Shown here: positions 36,126 through 44,557 of the stretch, one piece after another | How the letters are laid out: each line of letters begins with the position of its first letter | Position numbering within the stretch: the first letter of the stretch is position 1 | Source of the DNA: Myroides albus | Lineage (GTDB): Bacteria > Bacteroidota > Bacteroidia > Flavobacteriales > Flavobacteriaceae | DNA length: 64,000 bases | NCBI RefSeq assembly: GCF_009711045.1 | Contig: NZ_WMJX01000012.1 | Coordinates: 2,284-66,283, forward strand | Direction of reading: 5' to 3' | Notes under the pieces: generated by a model | Told to the model about the DNA's origin: nothing | What the model saw: only the letters and a program-made list of their open reading frames with translations | The model's database searches: none | Made by a program: the position numbers and the translations under genes

Positions 36126-37736
36126 TTAATTATTCTTTTTAGAAACTTTTTTGAGAAATAAGTTATTCATTGGATTTATACCTAAGTTCTCAACTTTATT
36201 AGAAGTAAAACGCGCCACTTTATCATAGAACAAAATGATAACTGGTTTTTCATTTACAACTATACGATCCAATTCTTGGTACATTAGATCTCTTTTATCG
36301 AGATCTTCTTCCTCTATTGCAGCGCGTAATAGCGCATCATAGTTGCGGTTGTCAAACCGAGTGTAATTTGCCCCATATGGAACCTTATTTGCCGAGTAAA
36401 ACAGCGATAAGTAATTTTCAGCATCGGGATAATCTGCTATCCAACTACCTCTAAAAAAGGAAACAGTACCAGAAGCAATACTCTGTCTTAAGGTAGAAGG
36501 TGGCATCACATCTACTTTAAGTTCGATACCTATTTTCTGCCATTCGCGTTGTAAGTACTCTGCAATATCTAAATAAGAAGCATCCGTTGATAAAGTCAAA
36601 ACAATCGAACTCTCGTTCTTCTCTTTTTTATAAGCATCAACTAACTCTTTCGCTTTGCCAAAATCATATCGATCACCGAGTGCGAGATGACCTTCAAGAC
36701 CGTTCGGTATCATCCCCCCAACCTTGCTTTCTCCCATTCCATTTCTCAAGTAAGCTAACATTTTGTTCCTATCGAAACCAATGTCCAGCGCTTGTCTGAT
36801 ACGCTTATCTTTTATGATCGCATGATCACTCGAAAAGTTAAATCCCAAATATTCCGTATTCAAATAGGGTCCTGTTATCATTTTAAACTGGTCTTGATAT
36901 TTCGGTTTTAAATTACCGTGAATATCTATAATATCATCTTTATACGAGGGGTCTAATCCAGAGATGAAATCGAGATTTCCCTGTATAAATTGCAAAAAGG
37001 CACTTTGTTTATCTGGTAAAAAAGTAACTGCCACAGCTTCCAAGTAAGGCAATTGAACCCCGTTCTTATCTCTCTCAAAATACAGGGGGTTCTTTCGCAA
37101 AACTAATTTGATATTCTCCTCCCATAGTTTGAATGCAAAAGGCCCTGTCCCAATAGGATTAGAGCGGAACTCTGCTTTTTTATCTTCTACGATTTCACGT
37201 GGTACCACTGAGGCATAACGCATAGACATCAATCCTAAAAAAGCAGGAAATGACTCTGTTAGATTTACGCGAAAAACAGTATCATTAATCGCTTGGTAGC
37301 TTTTTACTTTTTGGAGTATCCAGCCCCCTGGCGAAGCAATAGACGAACTCGACAATCGATCAAAACTATATACAAAATCACTGGCAGTAACTGTACGAGT
37401 ACTGTCTACTCCAAAATTAGAATGTTTGTGAAAATACACATCATCTCTTAAGATAAAGTCGTACTGCAGTCCACCTTTGGTTATATTCCAATATTTTGCA
37501 ATATCTCCTTGAATATGCAAGCTGTCATCTAATTGAACTAAACCATTAAAAATTTGATTGCAAGGCCAGATAATATTCATGCTTTTTGCAAAAGCAGGAT
37601 CCAATGTCGCTATATTGGCACTCTCATTATATCTAAATACTTTATTTTCATCATTTTGTATCTTTTTATTTTGACACGAAATCATAAAAGTTAAAACACA
37701 AAATATTGATATATAATATATTATTGATTTCATCAA
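36126..37736 (-). CDS. Peptide/nickel-type ABC transporter substrate-binding lipoprotein
   Basis: 536 residues with a lipoprotein signal peptide (lipobox FMISC, Cys21). The mature part has the family 5 solute-binding-protein pattern: SANIATLDPAFAKSMNIIWPCNQIFNGLVQLDDSL, YDFILRDDVYFHKHSNFGVDSTRTVTASDFVYSFDRL, NPIGTGPFAF, and DAENYLSLFYSANKVPYGANYTRFDN. In Gram-negative bacteria such proteins bind oligopeptides or similar cargo; lipid anchoring is common in Bacteroidetes. No permease or ATPase genes are adjacent, so it may be an orphan. Divergent from mtaB with an 83-base gap. Confidence 0.88.
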   Translation of the reverse strand: MMKSIIYYISIFCVLTFMISCQNKKIQNDENKVFRYNESANIATLDPAFAKSMNIIWPCNQIFNGLVQLDDSLHIQGDIAKYWNITKGGLQYDFILRDDVYFHKHSNFGVDSTRTVTASDFVYSFDRLSSSSIASPGGWILQKVKSYQAINDTVFRVNLTESFPAFLGLMSMRYASVVPREIVEDKKAEFRSNPIGTGPFAFKLWEENIKLVLRKNPLYFERDKNGVQLPYLEAVAVTFLPDKQSAFLQFIQGNLDFISGLDPSYKDDIIDIHGNLKPKYQDQFKMITGPYLNTEYLGFNFSSDHAIIKDKRIRQALDIGFDRNKMLAYLRNGMGESKVGGMIPNGLEGHLALGDRYDFGKAKELVDAYKKEKNESSIVLTLSTDASYLDIAEYLQREWQKIGIELKVDVMPPSTLRQSIASGTVSFFRGSWIADYPDAENYLSLFYSANKVPYGANYTRFDNRNYDALLRAAIEEEDLDKRDLMYQELDRIVVNEKPVIILFYDKVARFTSNKVENLGINPMNNLFLKKVSKKNN

Positions 37737-37819
37737 ACCGATTTTTGTATGTAAATTTGCAATCCTTTTTTTAGTAAAAAGTAAATATAGTCAAAGTTAC
37801 TATATAGTATAAGAACATT

Positions 37820-39136
37820 ATGGAAAATAGAAAAAAAGTAGCTTTTTATACCTTAGGTTGTAAACTCAATTTCTCAGAAACTTCAACAATAGCGAGAAGC
37901 TTTACCGATGAAGGATTCGATCGTGTAGAATTTGACGAAGTTGCAGACATATATGTAATAAATACCTGTTCTGTTACAGAGAACGCAGATAAACAATTTA
38001 AGCAAATTGTAAAAAAAGCTCAAAAGAAAAACGACAAAGCATTCGTTGCTGCAGTAGGTTGTTATGCTCAGTTAAAACCAGAAGAATTGGCTTCTGTAGA
38101 CGGAGTAGACTTAGTACTTGGTGCAACAGAAAAATTTAAAATAACAGACTACATCAATGATCTAACTAAAAATGAGATGGGCCAAGTCCACTCTTGTGAG
38201 ATCTCTGAAGCTGATTTTTATGTGGGTAGCTACTCAATTGGGGATAGAACACGTGCATTCTTAAAAGTACAGGATGGATGTGATTATAAATGTACGTATT
38301 GCACAATACCACTTGCTCGTGGTATTTCTCGTAGTGATACAATGGATAATGTACTAAAAAACGCAGCTGAAATTGCCAAACAGGACATTAAAGAAATTGT
38401 TCTTACGGGAGTGAATATCGGAGATTATGGTAAGGGAGAGTTCGGAAATAAAAAACACGAACACACTTTCTTAGAACTTGTACAAGCATTAGATAAAGTT
38501 GAAGGGATAGAAAGGCTAAGGATTTCTTCTATCGAACCGAATCTACTTAAAAACGAAACTATTGACTTTGTATCTAAGAGTAGAACGTTTGTTCCACACT
38601 TCCATATTCCACTACAATCAGGTAGCAATGACATTTTGAAAAAAATGAAAAGACGTTATCTACGCGAATTATATGTAGAACGCGTTTCTAAAATCAGAGA
38701 AGTGATGCCAGACTGCTGTATTGGAGTAGATGTTATCGTTGGATTCCCAGGAGAGACAGACGAAAAGTTCTTAGAAACGTATAACTTTTTAAATGACTTA
38801 GACATCTCTTATCTGCATGTATTCACTTATTCTGAACGAGATAATACAGAAGCTATCGAAATGGACGCTGTTGTACCAATGAATGTGCGAAACAAACGCA
38901 GTAAGATGTTAAGAGGGCTTTCTGTAAAAAAACGCAGAGCATTCTACGAATCCCAGTTAGGAAAAGAGAAGACTGTTTTATTTGAAAGTGAAAACAAAGA
39001 GGGCTATATTCACGGTTTTACTGAAAACTATGTAAAAGTAAAAACGCCGTGGAATCCTGAACTGGTAAATACACTACATCAAATTAAATTGACAACGATT
39101 GATGCAGATGGAATAGTAAGATTAGAATTTCTATAA
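37820..39136 (+). CDS. mtaB: tRNA t6A37 methylthiotransferase
   Basis: 438 residues, radical-SAM methylthiotransferase that converts t6A to ms2t6A at tRNA position 37. Seen: N-terminal UPF0004 domain with conserved cysteines in TLGCKLNFSET, INTCSVT and GCYAQ, the radical-SAM triad C154xxxC158xxC161 in DGCDYKCTYCTIPLARG, and a C-terminal TRAM-like domain. The MtaB-type LGCKLNxxET start separates it from MiaB and RimO. Two [4Fe-4S] clusters expected. Start chosen at the ATG after a 12-bp palindrome (37798-37809) of unknown meaning. A terminator follows. Confidence 0.94.
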   Translation: MENRKKVAFYTLGCKLNFSETSTIARSFTDEGFDRVEFDEVADIYVINTCSVTENADKQFKQIVKKAQKKNDKAFVAAVGCYAQLKPEELASVDGVDLVLGATEKFKITDYINDLTKNEMGQVHSCEISEADFYVGSYSIGDRTRAFLKVQDGCDYKCTYCTIPLARGISRSDTMDNVLKNAAEIAKQDIKEIVLTGVNIGDYGKGEFGNKKHEHTFLELVQALDKVEGIERLRISSIEPNLLKNETIDFVSKSRTFVPHFHIPLQSGSNDILKKMKRRYLRELYVERVSKIREVMPDCCIGVDVIVGFPGETDEKFLETYNFLNDLDISYLHVFTYSERDNTEAIEMDAVVPMNVRNKRSKMLRGLSVKKRRAFYESQLGKEKTVLFESENKEGYIHGFTENYVKVKTPWNPELVNTLHQIKLTTIDADGIVRLEFL

Positions 39137-39177
39137 AAAAAGGTCTGAGTTTTATAAAATAAACTCAGACCTTTTTT
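39135..39177 (+). terminator. Terminator after mtaB
   Basis: A 17-bp stem (aaaaaaggtctgagttt / aaactcagacctttttt) with a 9-base loop; it begins inside the stop codon region. Confidence 0.85.
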
Positions 39178-39235
39178 AATGTTTTTTTCAAAATACAATG
39201 TTGTGTGTTAAATAGGTTTTTCTACCTACGTGTTT

Positions 39236-39517
39236 TTAGATTCGAATCCCCGGAGGTAACATTTCTTTGTACCCAGGATTCTTTCTGAAAAAAGAAACAA
39301 TTTTTGGGTGTGTAGGCACCACGCGTAGTTTCTTTTCTCTTACTAATTCCAAAATTGCTTTTAAGAAGTCCGCTGCTTGGTTTTGAACAGCATTTTCAAG
39401 ACCTTTTAGCTTAGTTAAGAATATTTTCCTTTCTTGCAATGAATATTCTACACTAAGCATTCCTGTATCAGTTTCACACTCGAACTGACGAAGTAACTCA
39501 TTGTCTTTAATTTCCAT
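39236..39517 (-). CDS. YjdJ-like N-acetyltransferase-related protein (degenerate)
   Basis: 93 residues. The second half (FLKAILELVREKKLRVVPTHPKIVSFFRKNPGYKEMLP) matches the end of the small GNAT relatives typified by YjdJ/Gtn5-CG proteins, where it usually reads 'lv.aaleyaReegl.VvPlCpfv..yi.rhPey'. The N-terminal half ('TGMLSVEYSLQERKIFLTKLKGLENAVQNQAADFL') fits the strand region, but the acetyl-CoA loop RGxGxA is replaced by LENAVQNQA. It may have another role. Single minus-strand gene between mtaB and the hydrolase; the start ATG follows an A/T-rich gap. Confidence moderate for the family, low for activity. Confidence 0.6.
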   Translation of the reverse strand: MEIKDNELLRQFECETDTGMLSVEYSLQERKIFLTKLKGLENAVQNQAADFLKAILELVREKKLRVVPTHPKIVSFFRKNPGYKEMLPPGIRI

Positions 39518-39728
39518 TATATCAGTATGTTTTTATATATTTTCATTGCTTATACAATGCGATTAGATAACTAAAAATAAAATATGTGGGAAGTAAAAGG
39601 TGAGGGATATTAAATAAAAAAACTTTAAAGTAGTATCCTTTTCATTTTAGTATCTGAATTCATTATATTTATCAAAATTACGTTTTTTTTTTCATCCCTA
39701 CAATTTTAATAAAGTTAATTTATTTAAA

Positions 39729-40394
39729 ATGAACAAAATACCTATTTTTTTCTTTCCAGGAATGACTTCAAATTCTCTGATTTTTGAGAGAATTAATATT
39801 GATTTGGATCTATATGAACCCTTTTATTTTGAATGGTTGCCAATTGTAGAGGAGCAAAGTTTAAGCGAATATTGCGACAGATATATTGAATTAATGCCAC
39901 AGCCCAATCCGGTTTTGATAGGGGTATCATTTGGAGGTATCATCGCACAAGAAATTTCAAAAAAAATAGAGGTCCGCAAAACAATTATAATATCAAGTGT
40001 TCGTTCTAATAAAGAGTTTCCAAACCTATATCGCTTTGCAAGAAAAACAAAGTTGTACAAATTGCTACCAACAGGGAAAGTCAATTTCTTTCTAAAGGTT
40101 TACCAGTTTTTTTTGAGCAAGAAACACAAAGAACGCATGATTATGTACGATAAATACTTACCTTTAAGAAGTAAAGGGTATTTAGATTGGTGTATTGATA
40201 AAATACTCAATTGGAATCAGGAAAGTAATTTAGAAAATGTCATACATATCCATGGTGAGAAAGATGAATTATTTCCAATAAAAAACATAGAGAATGCCAT
40301 TGTTCTCAAAGGAGGAACACACGCAATGATACTCACAAAGTACAAGTGGTTCAACAGCCACTTATCAAACATAATACAAGAAGTAAAAAAATGA
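39729..40394 (+). CDS. Alpha/beta hydrolase, unknown substrate
   Basis: 221 residues, no signal peptide. The nucleophile elbow is GVSFGG (Ser67), the oxyanion side is FFFPGMTSNS (7-16), an acid is suggested by IHGEKDELFP, and a late histidine by LKGGTHAMI. The fold is clear but the substrate is not. The last four bases overlap the start of the transglycosylase gene (ATGA), so the two are translationally coupled. Confidence 0.75.
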   Translation: MNKIPIFFFPGMTSNSLIFERINIDLDLYEPFYFEWLPIVEEQSLSEYCDRYIELMPQPNPVLIGVSFGGIIAQEISKKIEVRKTIIISSVRSNKEFPNLYRFARKTKLYKLLPTGKVNFFLKVYQFFLSKKHKERMIMYDKYLPLRSKGYLDWCIDKILNWNQESNLENVIHIHGEKDELFPIKNIENAIVLKGGTHAMILTKYKWFNSHLSNIIQEVKK

Positions 40395-41299
40395 AAAAGA
40401 CAGTTCGTACAATTTTATCTATTATAGCTGTAACTGCTATATCGTCTACATTAATATTTTCTGCAAGTCATACAGAAAATCCAAATGAGAATGAGACAAC
40501 TACAAGTAGCCCTCATTTACACTCTATTCCAAGTAAAATAGACTTTGCTGGAGAAGCTGCCCCATTACACCTGACAGATGTAAAAGAGCGCTTTGACAGA
40601 GAGATGATTGTCAATACAAACCTCCACGGTTCGACAATCTTAACGATGAAAAGAGCAGATAGATACTTTCCTGTAATCGAACCTATATTAGCCAAAAATG
40701 GTATTCCTGACGACTTCAAATATCTTTGTGTCATCGAAAGTGCTCTTGCTAATGCTGTTTCACCAGCAGGTGCAAGTGGTTTTTGGCAAATTATGAAAGG
40801 AACTGGAAAAGATTACGGCTTAGTTATAGACGAAACAATAGATGAGCGCTATGACTTAGTAAAAGCGACAGAAGCTGCGTGCAAATACTTCAATGATGCT
40901 AAAGCTAAATTCGGTTCTTGGACTTTAGTAGCAGCTTCATACAACAGAGGAATGGCAGGTATGACCAGAGCTATGGATAGTCAATATGTAACTGATTACT
41001 ACGACTTATTCCTAAACCAAGAAACTTCTCGTTACGTATTCAGAATATTAGCGCTGAAAGAAATCATGAGCAACAGCGAAAAGTACGGTTTCAATGTTCC
41101 AAAAAATGAAACATACAAACCTATTAAAATGAAAAAAGTAGCAGTTGATTACGACATCACTGATTTACCTCTTTTCGCAAAAGAACAGGGGATTAACTAC
41201 AAACTATTGAAGCTATACAACCCTTGGCTTGTAAACACAAGTCTTAAACCAAAGGGAAAAACCTATTATATCGAGATTCCCACTCAAGGAATTAAGTAA
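40391..41299 (+). CDS. Lytic transglycosylase (MltD-like) with LysM-like C-terminus
   Basis: 302 residues from the ATG at 40391 (a longer frame begins at 40346 but lies inside the hydrolase gene). A signal peptide (MKKTVRTILSIIAVTAISSTLIFSAS) is followed by a family 1 SLT domain: FKYLCVIESALANAVSPAGASGFWQIMKGTG with catalytic Glu116, and YNRGMAG. The C-terminal part (VDYDITDLPLFAKEQGINYKLLKLYNPWLV...KGKTYYIEIP) resembles a LysM motif. It would cleave peptidoglycan between MurNAc and GlcNAc in the periplasm. Start overlaps the hydrolase stop as ATGA; terminator follows. Confidence 0.9.
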   Translation: MKKTVRTILSIIAVTAISSTLIFSASHTENPNENETTTSSPHLHSIPSKIDFAGEAAPLHLTDVKERFDREMIVNTNLHGSTILTMKRADRYFPVIEPILAKNGIPDDFKYLCVIESALANAVSPAGASGFWQIMKGTGKDYGLVIDETIDERYDLVKATEAACKYFNDAKAKFGSWTLVAASYNRGMAGMTRAMDSQYVTDYYDLFLNQETSRYVFRILALKEIMSNSEKYGFNVPKNETYKPIKMKKVAVDYDITDLPLFAKEQGINYKLLKLYNPWLVNTSLKPKGKTYYIEIPTQGIK

Positions 41300-41302
41300 T
41301 AC

Positions 41303-41334
41303 AAAAGGACTGAAATACTTTCAGTCCTTTTTTT
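41303..41334 (+). terminator. Terminator after the transglycosylase
   Basis: A perfect 13-bp stem aaaaggactgaaa with loop tac, then T-run. Confidence 0.85.
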
Positions 41335-41349
41335 AATACCGATAATTAC

Positions 41350-41357
41350 TATTTTTG
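41350..41357 (+). promoter_or_regulatory. Putative -7 box of the 67-residue protein gene
   Basis: TATTTTTG, 19 bases before the ATG at 41377. Confidence 0.5.
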
Positions 41358-41376
41358 CAAAAAGCTATTCATCCCC

Positions 41377-41580
41377 ATGGACAAAGAAACATATATCAAA
41401 CAATCATTAGAGGCTATTGCCAAAAAGAATTTAACTACACCGTTTACCTTAGCACCGGGAAGTACTGTTACTGACTTGGATTTGTACTTAAACAGCCTTG
41501 TAAATTCTTATATGACAAGTAAAGATCCTCGCCTTGTAAATCTCTTTCAAGATAAAATAGAGGCTTTAAAGGCGCTGTAA
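41377..41580 (+). CDS. Small soluble protein, 67 residues, unknown
   Basis: MDKETYIKQSLEAIAKKNLTTPF... then GSTVTDLDLYLNSLVNSYM and a C-terminal helix. It is mostly helical and acidic/neutral with no membrane segment. A good promoter box 19 bases upstream and a clean ATG support a real gene. I know of no function. Its stop codon directly abuts the stop codon of the convergent hydrolase. Confidence 0.65.
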   Translation: MDKETYIKQSLEAIAKKNLTTPFTLAPGSTVTDLDLYLNSLVNSYMTSKDPRLVNLFQDKIEALKAL

Positions 41581-42363
41581 TTACAAATACCGCTTAAAGA
41601 AAGATACTACAACGTCTAATGTTTGCTCTTTGCACTCTTTGTGCGGAGTATGGCCTATATCTGAAAAGATAACTTTCTCGACCGGTCCTTGAGCCTTTGC
41701 TATTGTTTTCTCTACTTGATCTAAGCTGCCATATTCGTCCAAATCTCCTTGAATGAAAAGCAATGGAGAGGTAATATTGCTCATTTTATCCTCTACAGAC
41801 CAATCTTTATATTCGGGAGACAACCAAGTATCTACCCATGCTTTCACTATATCATCTACTTTGGTTCCATGGTACTTCACTAAGCGATCGGCTAAATCCG
41901 TTGTTTCGTAAGCTAATTTAGCTGACCTTACCCCCTCTAAAGTAATTTCCTCTACAAAAATATGTCCGGCTTCAGCGATTAATGCGGAAGTATATTGCGG
42001 GTATAAAGCAGCATATAACAAAGCTATAGATGCTCCATCGCTATGCCCAAAAAGCGCCACGCGTTCTAATCCCAATATTTCTAAAAAAGCTTTTAAGAAT
42101 ACAGCCTCCTGTGTTAAATAGTTCTTTCCTCTAACAGTTGTATCCATTCTATCTGATAAGCCATACCCTACTCTATCGTAAACCAAGATATTACACTGTA
42201 ACTTTTCAACTAATAACTCAGGCCAATCGCGCCATAGAGTTACACACCCTAAAGAATCGTGTAACAATACAATCGTATCCCTACACTCCTCTGAATACAT
42301 AAAGTGCTTGTAAAAAATATTCTTTTGATTGACTAAGACACAATCTTGAATAGCTGTAATCAT
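41581..42363 (-). CDS. Alpha/beta hydrolase, unknown substrate
   Basis: 260 residues, no signal peptide. Nucleophile elbow GHSDGA (Ser108), oxyanion loop LLHDSLGCVTLWRDWPELL, acid candidate Asp in FIQGDLDEYG, and histidine in SDIGHTPHKE. Resembles the haloperoxidase/esterase group. Cytoplasmic. It is convergent with the preceding small gene with no gap. Function beyond hydrolysis is not predictable. Confidence 0.75.
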   Translation of the reverse strand: MITAIQDCVLVNQKNIFYKHFMYSEECRDTIVLLHDSLGCVTLWRDWPELLVEKLQCNILVYDRVGYGLSDRMDTTVRGKNYLTQEAVFLKAFLEILGLERVALFGHSDGASIALLYAALYPQYTSALIAEAGHIFVEEITLEGVRSAKLAYETTDLADRLVKYHGTKVDDIVKAWVDTWLSPEYKDWSVEDKMSNITSPLLFIQGDLDEYGSLDQVEKTIAKAQGPVEKVIFSDIGHTPHKECKEQTLDVVVSFFKRYL

Positions 42364-42498
42364 TTGTTAGAAGTTTTACTGTCGTTCATCTCAAATGTAA
42401 AAAAGTAAAAACAATAGTGCCTAATAAAACTGAATTAATTTGAAATAACTCGAATTTCACTACCTCTCGTAAAGACATGGAAAAAGAAAAAGAATAAA

Positions 42499-42526
42499 AA
42501 AAGCCTCAACGTATGTTGAGGCTTTT
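42499..42526 (-). terminator. Terminator of the tRNA operon
   Basis: A 12-bp perfect stem aaaagcctcaac with its complement, loop gtat, directly after tRNA-Arg. Confidence 0.85.
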
Positions 42527-42527
42527 G

Positions 42528-42601
42528 TGATCCAGTCAGGATTCGAACCTGAGACCTACTGCTTAGAAGGCAGTTGCTCTATCCAGCTGAGCTACTGGAC
42601 C
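42528..42601 (-). tRNA. tRNA-Arg (anticodon TCT)
   Basis: 74 nt cloverleaf on the minus strand. Acceptor GGTCCAG with CTGGATC, D arm from AGCTCAGCTGGATAGAG, anticodon stem CTGCC with loop TTCTAAG-type sequence giving TCT, and the T loop GGTTCGAATCC. CCA is not encoded. It lies last in the three-tRNA operon. Confidence 0.95.
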
Positions 42602-42625
42602 TAACCAAATCGCTAGGATTTTTAG

Positions 42626-42700
42626 TCGGGGTGGCAGGATTCGAACCTGCGACCTCCTGGTCCCAAACCAGGCGCGATGACCGGGCTACGCTACACCCCG
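42626..42700 (-). tRNA. tRNA-Pro (anticodon TGG)
   Basis: 75 nt. Acceptor CGGGGTG with CACCCCG, anticodon stem CCTGG/CCAGG with loop TTTGGGA giving TGG, T arm GCAGGTTCGAATCCTGC. CCA not encoded. Middle gene of the tRNA operon. Confidence 0.95.
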
Positions 42701-42707
42701 AAAACTG

Positions 42708-42791
42708 CGGAGAGACAGGGACTCGAACCCTGGCATCGGTTACCCGATGACAGATTAGCAATCTGCTCCGTTACCACTCCGGCACCTCTCC
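42708..42791 (-). tRNA. tRNA-Ser (anticodon GCT)
   Basis: 84 nt class II tRNA with a long variable arm (ATCGGGTAACCGAT). Acceptor GGAGAGG with TCTCTCC, anticodon loop TTGCTAA giving GCT, T arm AGGGTTCGAGTCCCT. First gene of the operon; CCA not encoded. Confidence 0.94.
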
Positions 42792-42825
42792 GTTGCTTTA
42801 GATAATTACTTCTCTAATGCGGATG

Positions 42826-42856
42826 CAAACTTAGCACTACTTTTTATTCTATGCAA
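42826..42856 (-). promoter_or_regulatory. Promoter of the tRNA operon
   Basis: Minus strand TTG (42856-42854), 20 bases, TAAGTTTG (42833-42826). The start would be near 42819, 28 bases before tRNA-Ser. Confidence 0.65.
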
Positions 42857-43232
42857 GTTTTGCAAACAAAAAATCACACTTTTTTTTACTAAAAAAACGA
42901 ACACATTATATATCAACATCCTATAGCGAAAAATATTTTTATTATTTCTAATACATTTCATTGAAACCAGCCTCAAACCCCCAAAATAAAACGGTTTCCA
43001 ACACCCTTACTACATTACCTATTTCCATTTTACCTTACATATTTGCAGTTGTTATGACTATTAAATTTTATTCCTTACCACTTCTCCCCTTTCTGTATCT
43101 TGACAATTCAAAAAAGAAAACACAATTGAATAACCGCATTATCAATACTTATCGAATAGTATAATCACCTTGGTATAGTTATAAATTATAAAAATTAATT
43201 TTTTTTATGTACTTTACCGACGCATTAGTACA
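42857..43232. other. Gap before the thiolase gene, no gene seen
   Basis: A/T-rich. A 67-codon frame at 42961-43164 lacks convincing composition. An imperfect repeat pair atgtac (43207) and gtacat (43228) stands near the thiolase promoter region. Confidence 0.45.
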
Positions 43233-43246
43233 TCTTGTTAACAAGA
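43233..43246. promoter_or_regulatory. Perfect 14-bp palindrome upstream of the thiolase gene
   Basis: TCTTGTTAACAAGA reads the same on both strands, 47 bases before the ATG at 43293. Such a site could bind a dimeric regulator. A second, looser pair (ATGTAC ... GTACAT, 43207-43233) abuts it. Regulator unknown. Confidence 0.4.
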
Positions 43247-43292
43247 GATACTATGACTAACAGTAAATAACTTTATAATAATACCATAAACT

Positions 43293-44471
43293 ATGAATAA
43301 AAAAGTAGTAATCGTTTCTGCTGCAAGAACGCCAATTGGAAGCTTTTTAGGTGCTTTATCAACAGTTCCTGCGACTAAATTAGGTTCAATTGCAATCAAA
43401 GGTGCTTTAGACAAAATTAAACTTGATCCAAAATTAGTTGATGAAGTTTACATGGGGAATGTAGTACAAGCAGGAGAAGGACAAGCTCCAGCTCGTCAAG
43501 CAGCTTTAGGTGCGGGATTGTCTAACGAAGTTCCTTGTACAACAGTAAATAAAGTGTGTGCCTCTGGAATGAAAGCTATTATGTTCGGTGCACAAGCTAT
43601 TATGACTGGTGATGCTGAAATCATCGTAGCAGGAGGAATGGAAAACATGAGTATGATTCCTCACTATGTACACATGAGAAATGGCAATAAATTCGGACCG
43701 ACAACATTGGTAGATGGATTGCAAATTGACGGTCTTATAGATGCTTATGATAACAATGCTATGGGAGTTTCTGCGGACTTATGTGCTTCTACTCATAATA
43801 TTTCAAGAGAAGAACAAGATGCATTTGCCATCGCTTCTTATGAAAAGTCTGCCAAAGCATGGGATGCTGGTAAATTTACAGAAGAAATCGTTCCTGTAGA
43901 AGTACCACAAAGAAGAGGTGAACCTATTGTAATAAATAGAGATGAAGAATACACAAATATTAAATTAGATAAAGTAACAAGCCTTAGACCTGCTTTTACT
44001 AAAGATGGTACTGTTACTGCTGCCAATGCTTCAACGATAAACGACGGAGCTGCTGCTGTAGTGATCATGAGCGAAGAAAAAGCAAAAGAATTAGGTTTAA
44101 CTCCACTGGCATATATTAAATCGTATGCAGATGCAGCACAAGAACCAGAATGGTTCACTACAGCACCTGCAAAAGCACTTCCTATCGCACTTAAAAAAGC
44201 TAACCTAAGCGTAAGTGATATTGATTACTTTGAATTTAATGAGGCTTTCTCTGTTGTTGGAATTGCCAATACCAAATTATTAGATATTAATCCTGCATTG
44301 GTAAATATCAATGGTGGAGCAGTTTCTTTAGGACATCCGTTAGGTTGTTCAGGAGCGAGAATTATTGTTACTCTTTTAAATGTTCTAAAACAAAATAATG
44401 CAAAATTAGGAGCCGCTGCAATTTGTAATGGTGGTGGTGGTGCTTCTGCTATGGTATTAGAAAGAGCATAA
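43293..44471 (+). CDS. Acetyl-CoA acetyltransferase (thiolase)
   Basis: 392 residues. Seen: the nucleophile Cys89 in NKVCASGMKAIM, the GHP motif in GGAVSLGHPLGCSGARI (His about 349), and the second cysteine in CNGGGGASAMVLE (about 380). This is the biosynthetic/AtoB-like thiolase that interconverts acetyl-CoA with acetoacetyl-CoA; a degradative FadA role is not excluded. It stands alone: no FadB- or crotonase-type partner is adjacent. A palindrome lies upstream and a terminator follows. Confidence 0.93.
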   Translation: MNKKVVIVSAARTPIGSFLGALSTVPATKLGSIAIKGALDKIKLDPKLVDEVYMGNVVQAGEGQAPARQAALGAGLSNEVPCTTVNKVCASGMKAIMFGAQAIMTGDAEIIVAGGMENMSMIPHYVHMRNGNKFGPTTLVDGLQIDGLIDAYDNNAMGVSADLCASTHNISREEQDAFAIASYEKSAKAWDAGKFTEEIVPVEVPQRRGEPIVINRDEEYTNIKLDKVTSLRPAFTKDGTVTAANASTINDGAAAVVIMSEEKAKELGLTPLAYIKSYADAAQEPEWFTTAPAKALPIALKKANLSVSDIDYFEFNEAFSVVGIANTKLLDINPALVNINGGAVSLGHPLGCSGARIIVTLLNVLKQNNAKLGAAAICNGGGGASAMVLERA

Positions 44472-44495
44472 TATTCAATATTTTAAAATATCTTT

Positions 44496-44526
44496 AAGAT
44501 GAGTTTGATTAGTTCAAACTCATCTT
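44496..44526 (+). terminator. Terminator after the thiolase gene
   Basis: A 13-bp perfect stem aagatgagtttga with loop ttagt; the T-tract overlaps the next promoter box. Confidence 0.85.
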
Positions 44527-44527
44527 T

Positions 44528-44535
44528 TATTTTTG
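44528..44535 (+). promoter_or_regulatory. Putative -7 box of the NlpC/P60 gene
   Basis: TATTTTTG, 23 bases before the ATG at 44558. Confidence 0.5.
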
Positions 44536-44557
44536 CATATAAATTCAACTATCTATT

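Noticed and set aside
35922..36161. GTG-started frame of 79 codons on the + strand
   Set aside because: It overlaps the end of the peptide-binding lipoprotein gene on the other strand, has no promoter box or family resemblance, and its composition is like the noncoding surroundings.
37798..37809. 12-bp palindrome TACTATATAGTA before mtaB
   Set aside because: A/T-only cores of this length occur by chance in such sequence, and it is not linked to a promoter box.
40346..40390. Upstream ATG at 40346 for the transglycosylase
   Set aside because: It lies inside the hydrolase gene and would put 15 polar residues before the signal peptide; the ATGA overlap at 40391 is the likely start.
42579..42761. 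60-codon frame across the tRNA genes
   Set aside because: It is an artefact of translating the tRNA-Arg, Pro and Ser sequences.
42961..43164. 67-codon frame in the gap before the thiolase
   Set aside because: No ribosome-binding or promoter signal, irregular composition, and no recognised relatives.
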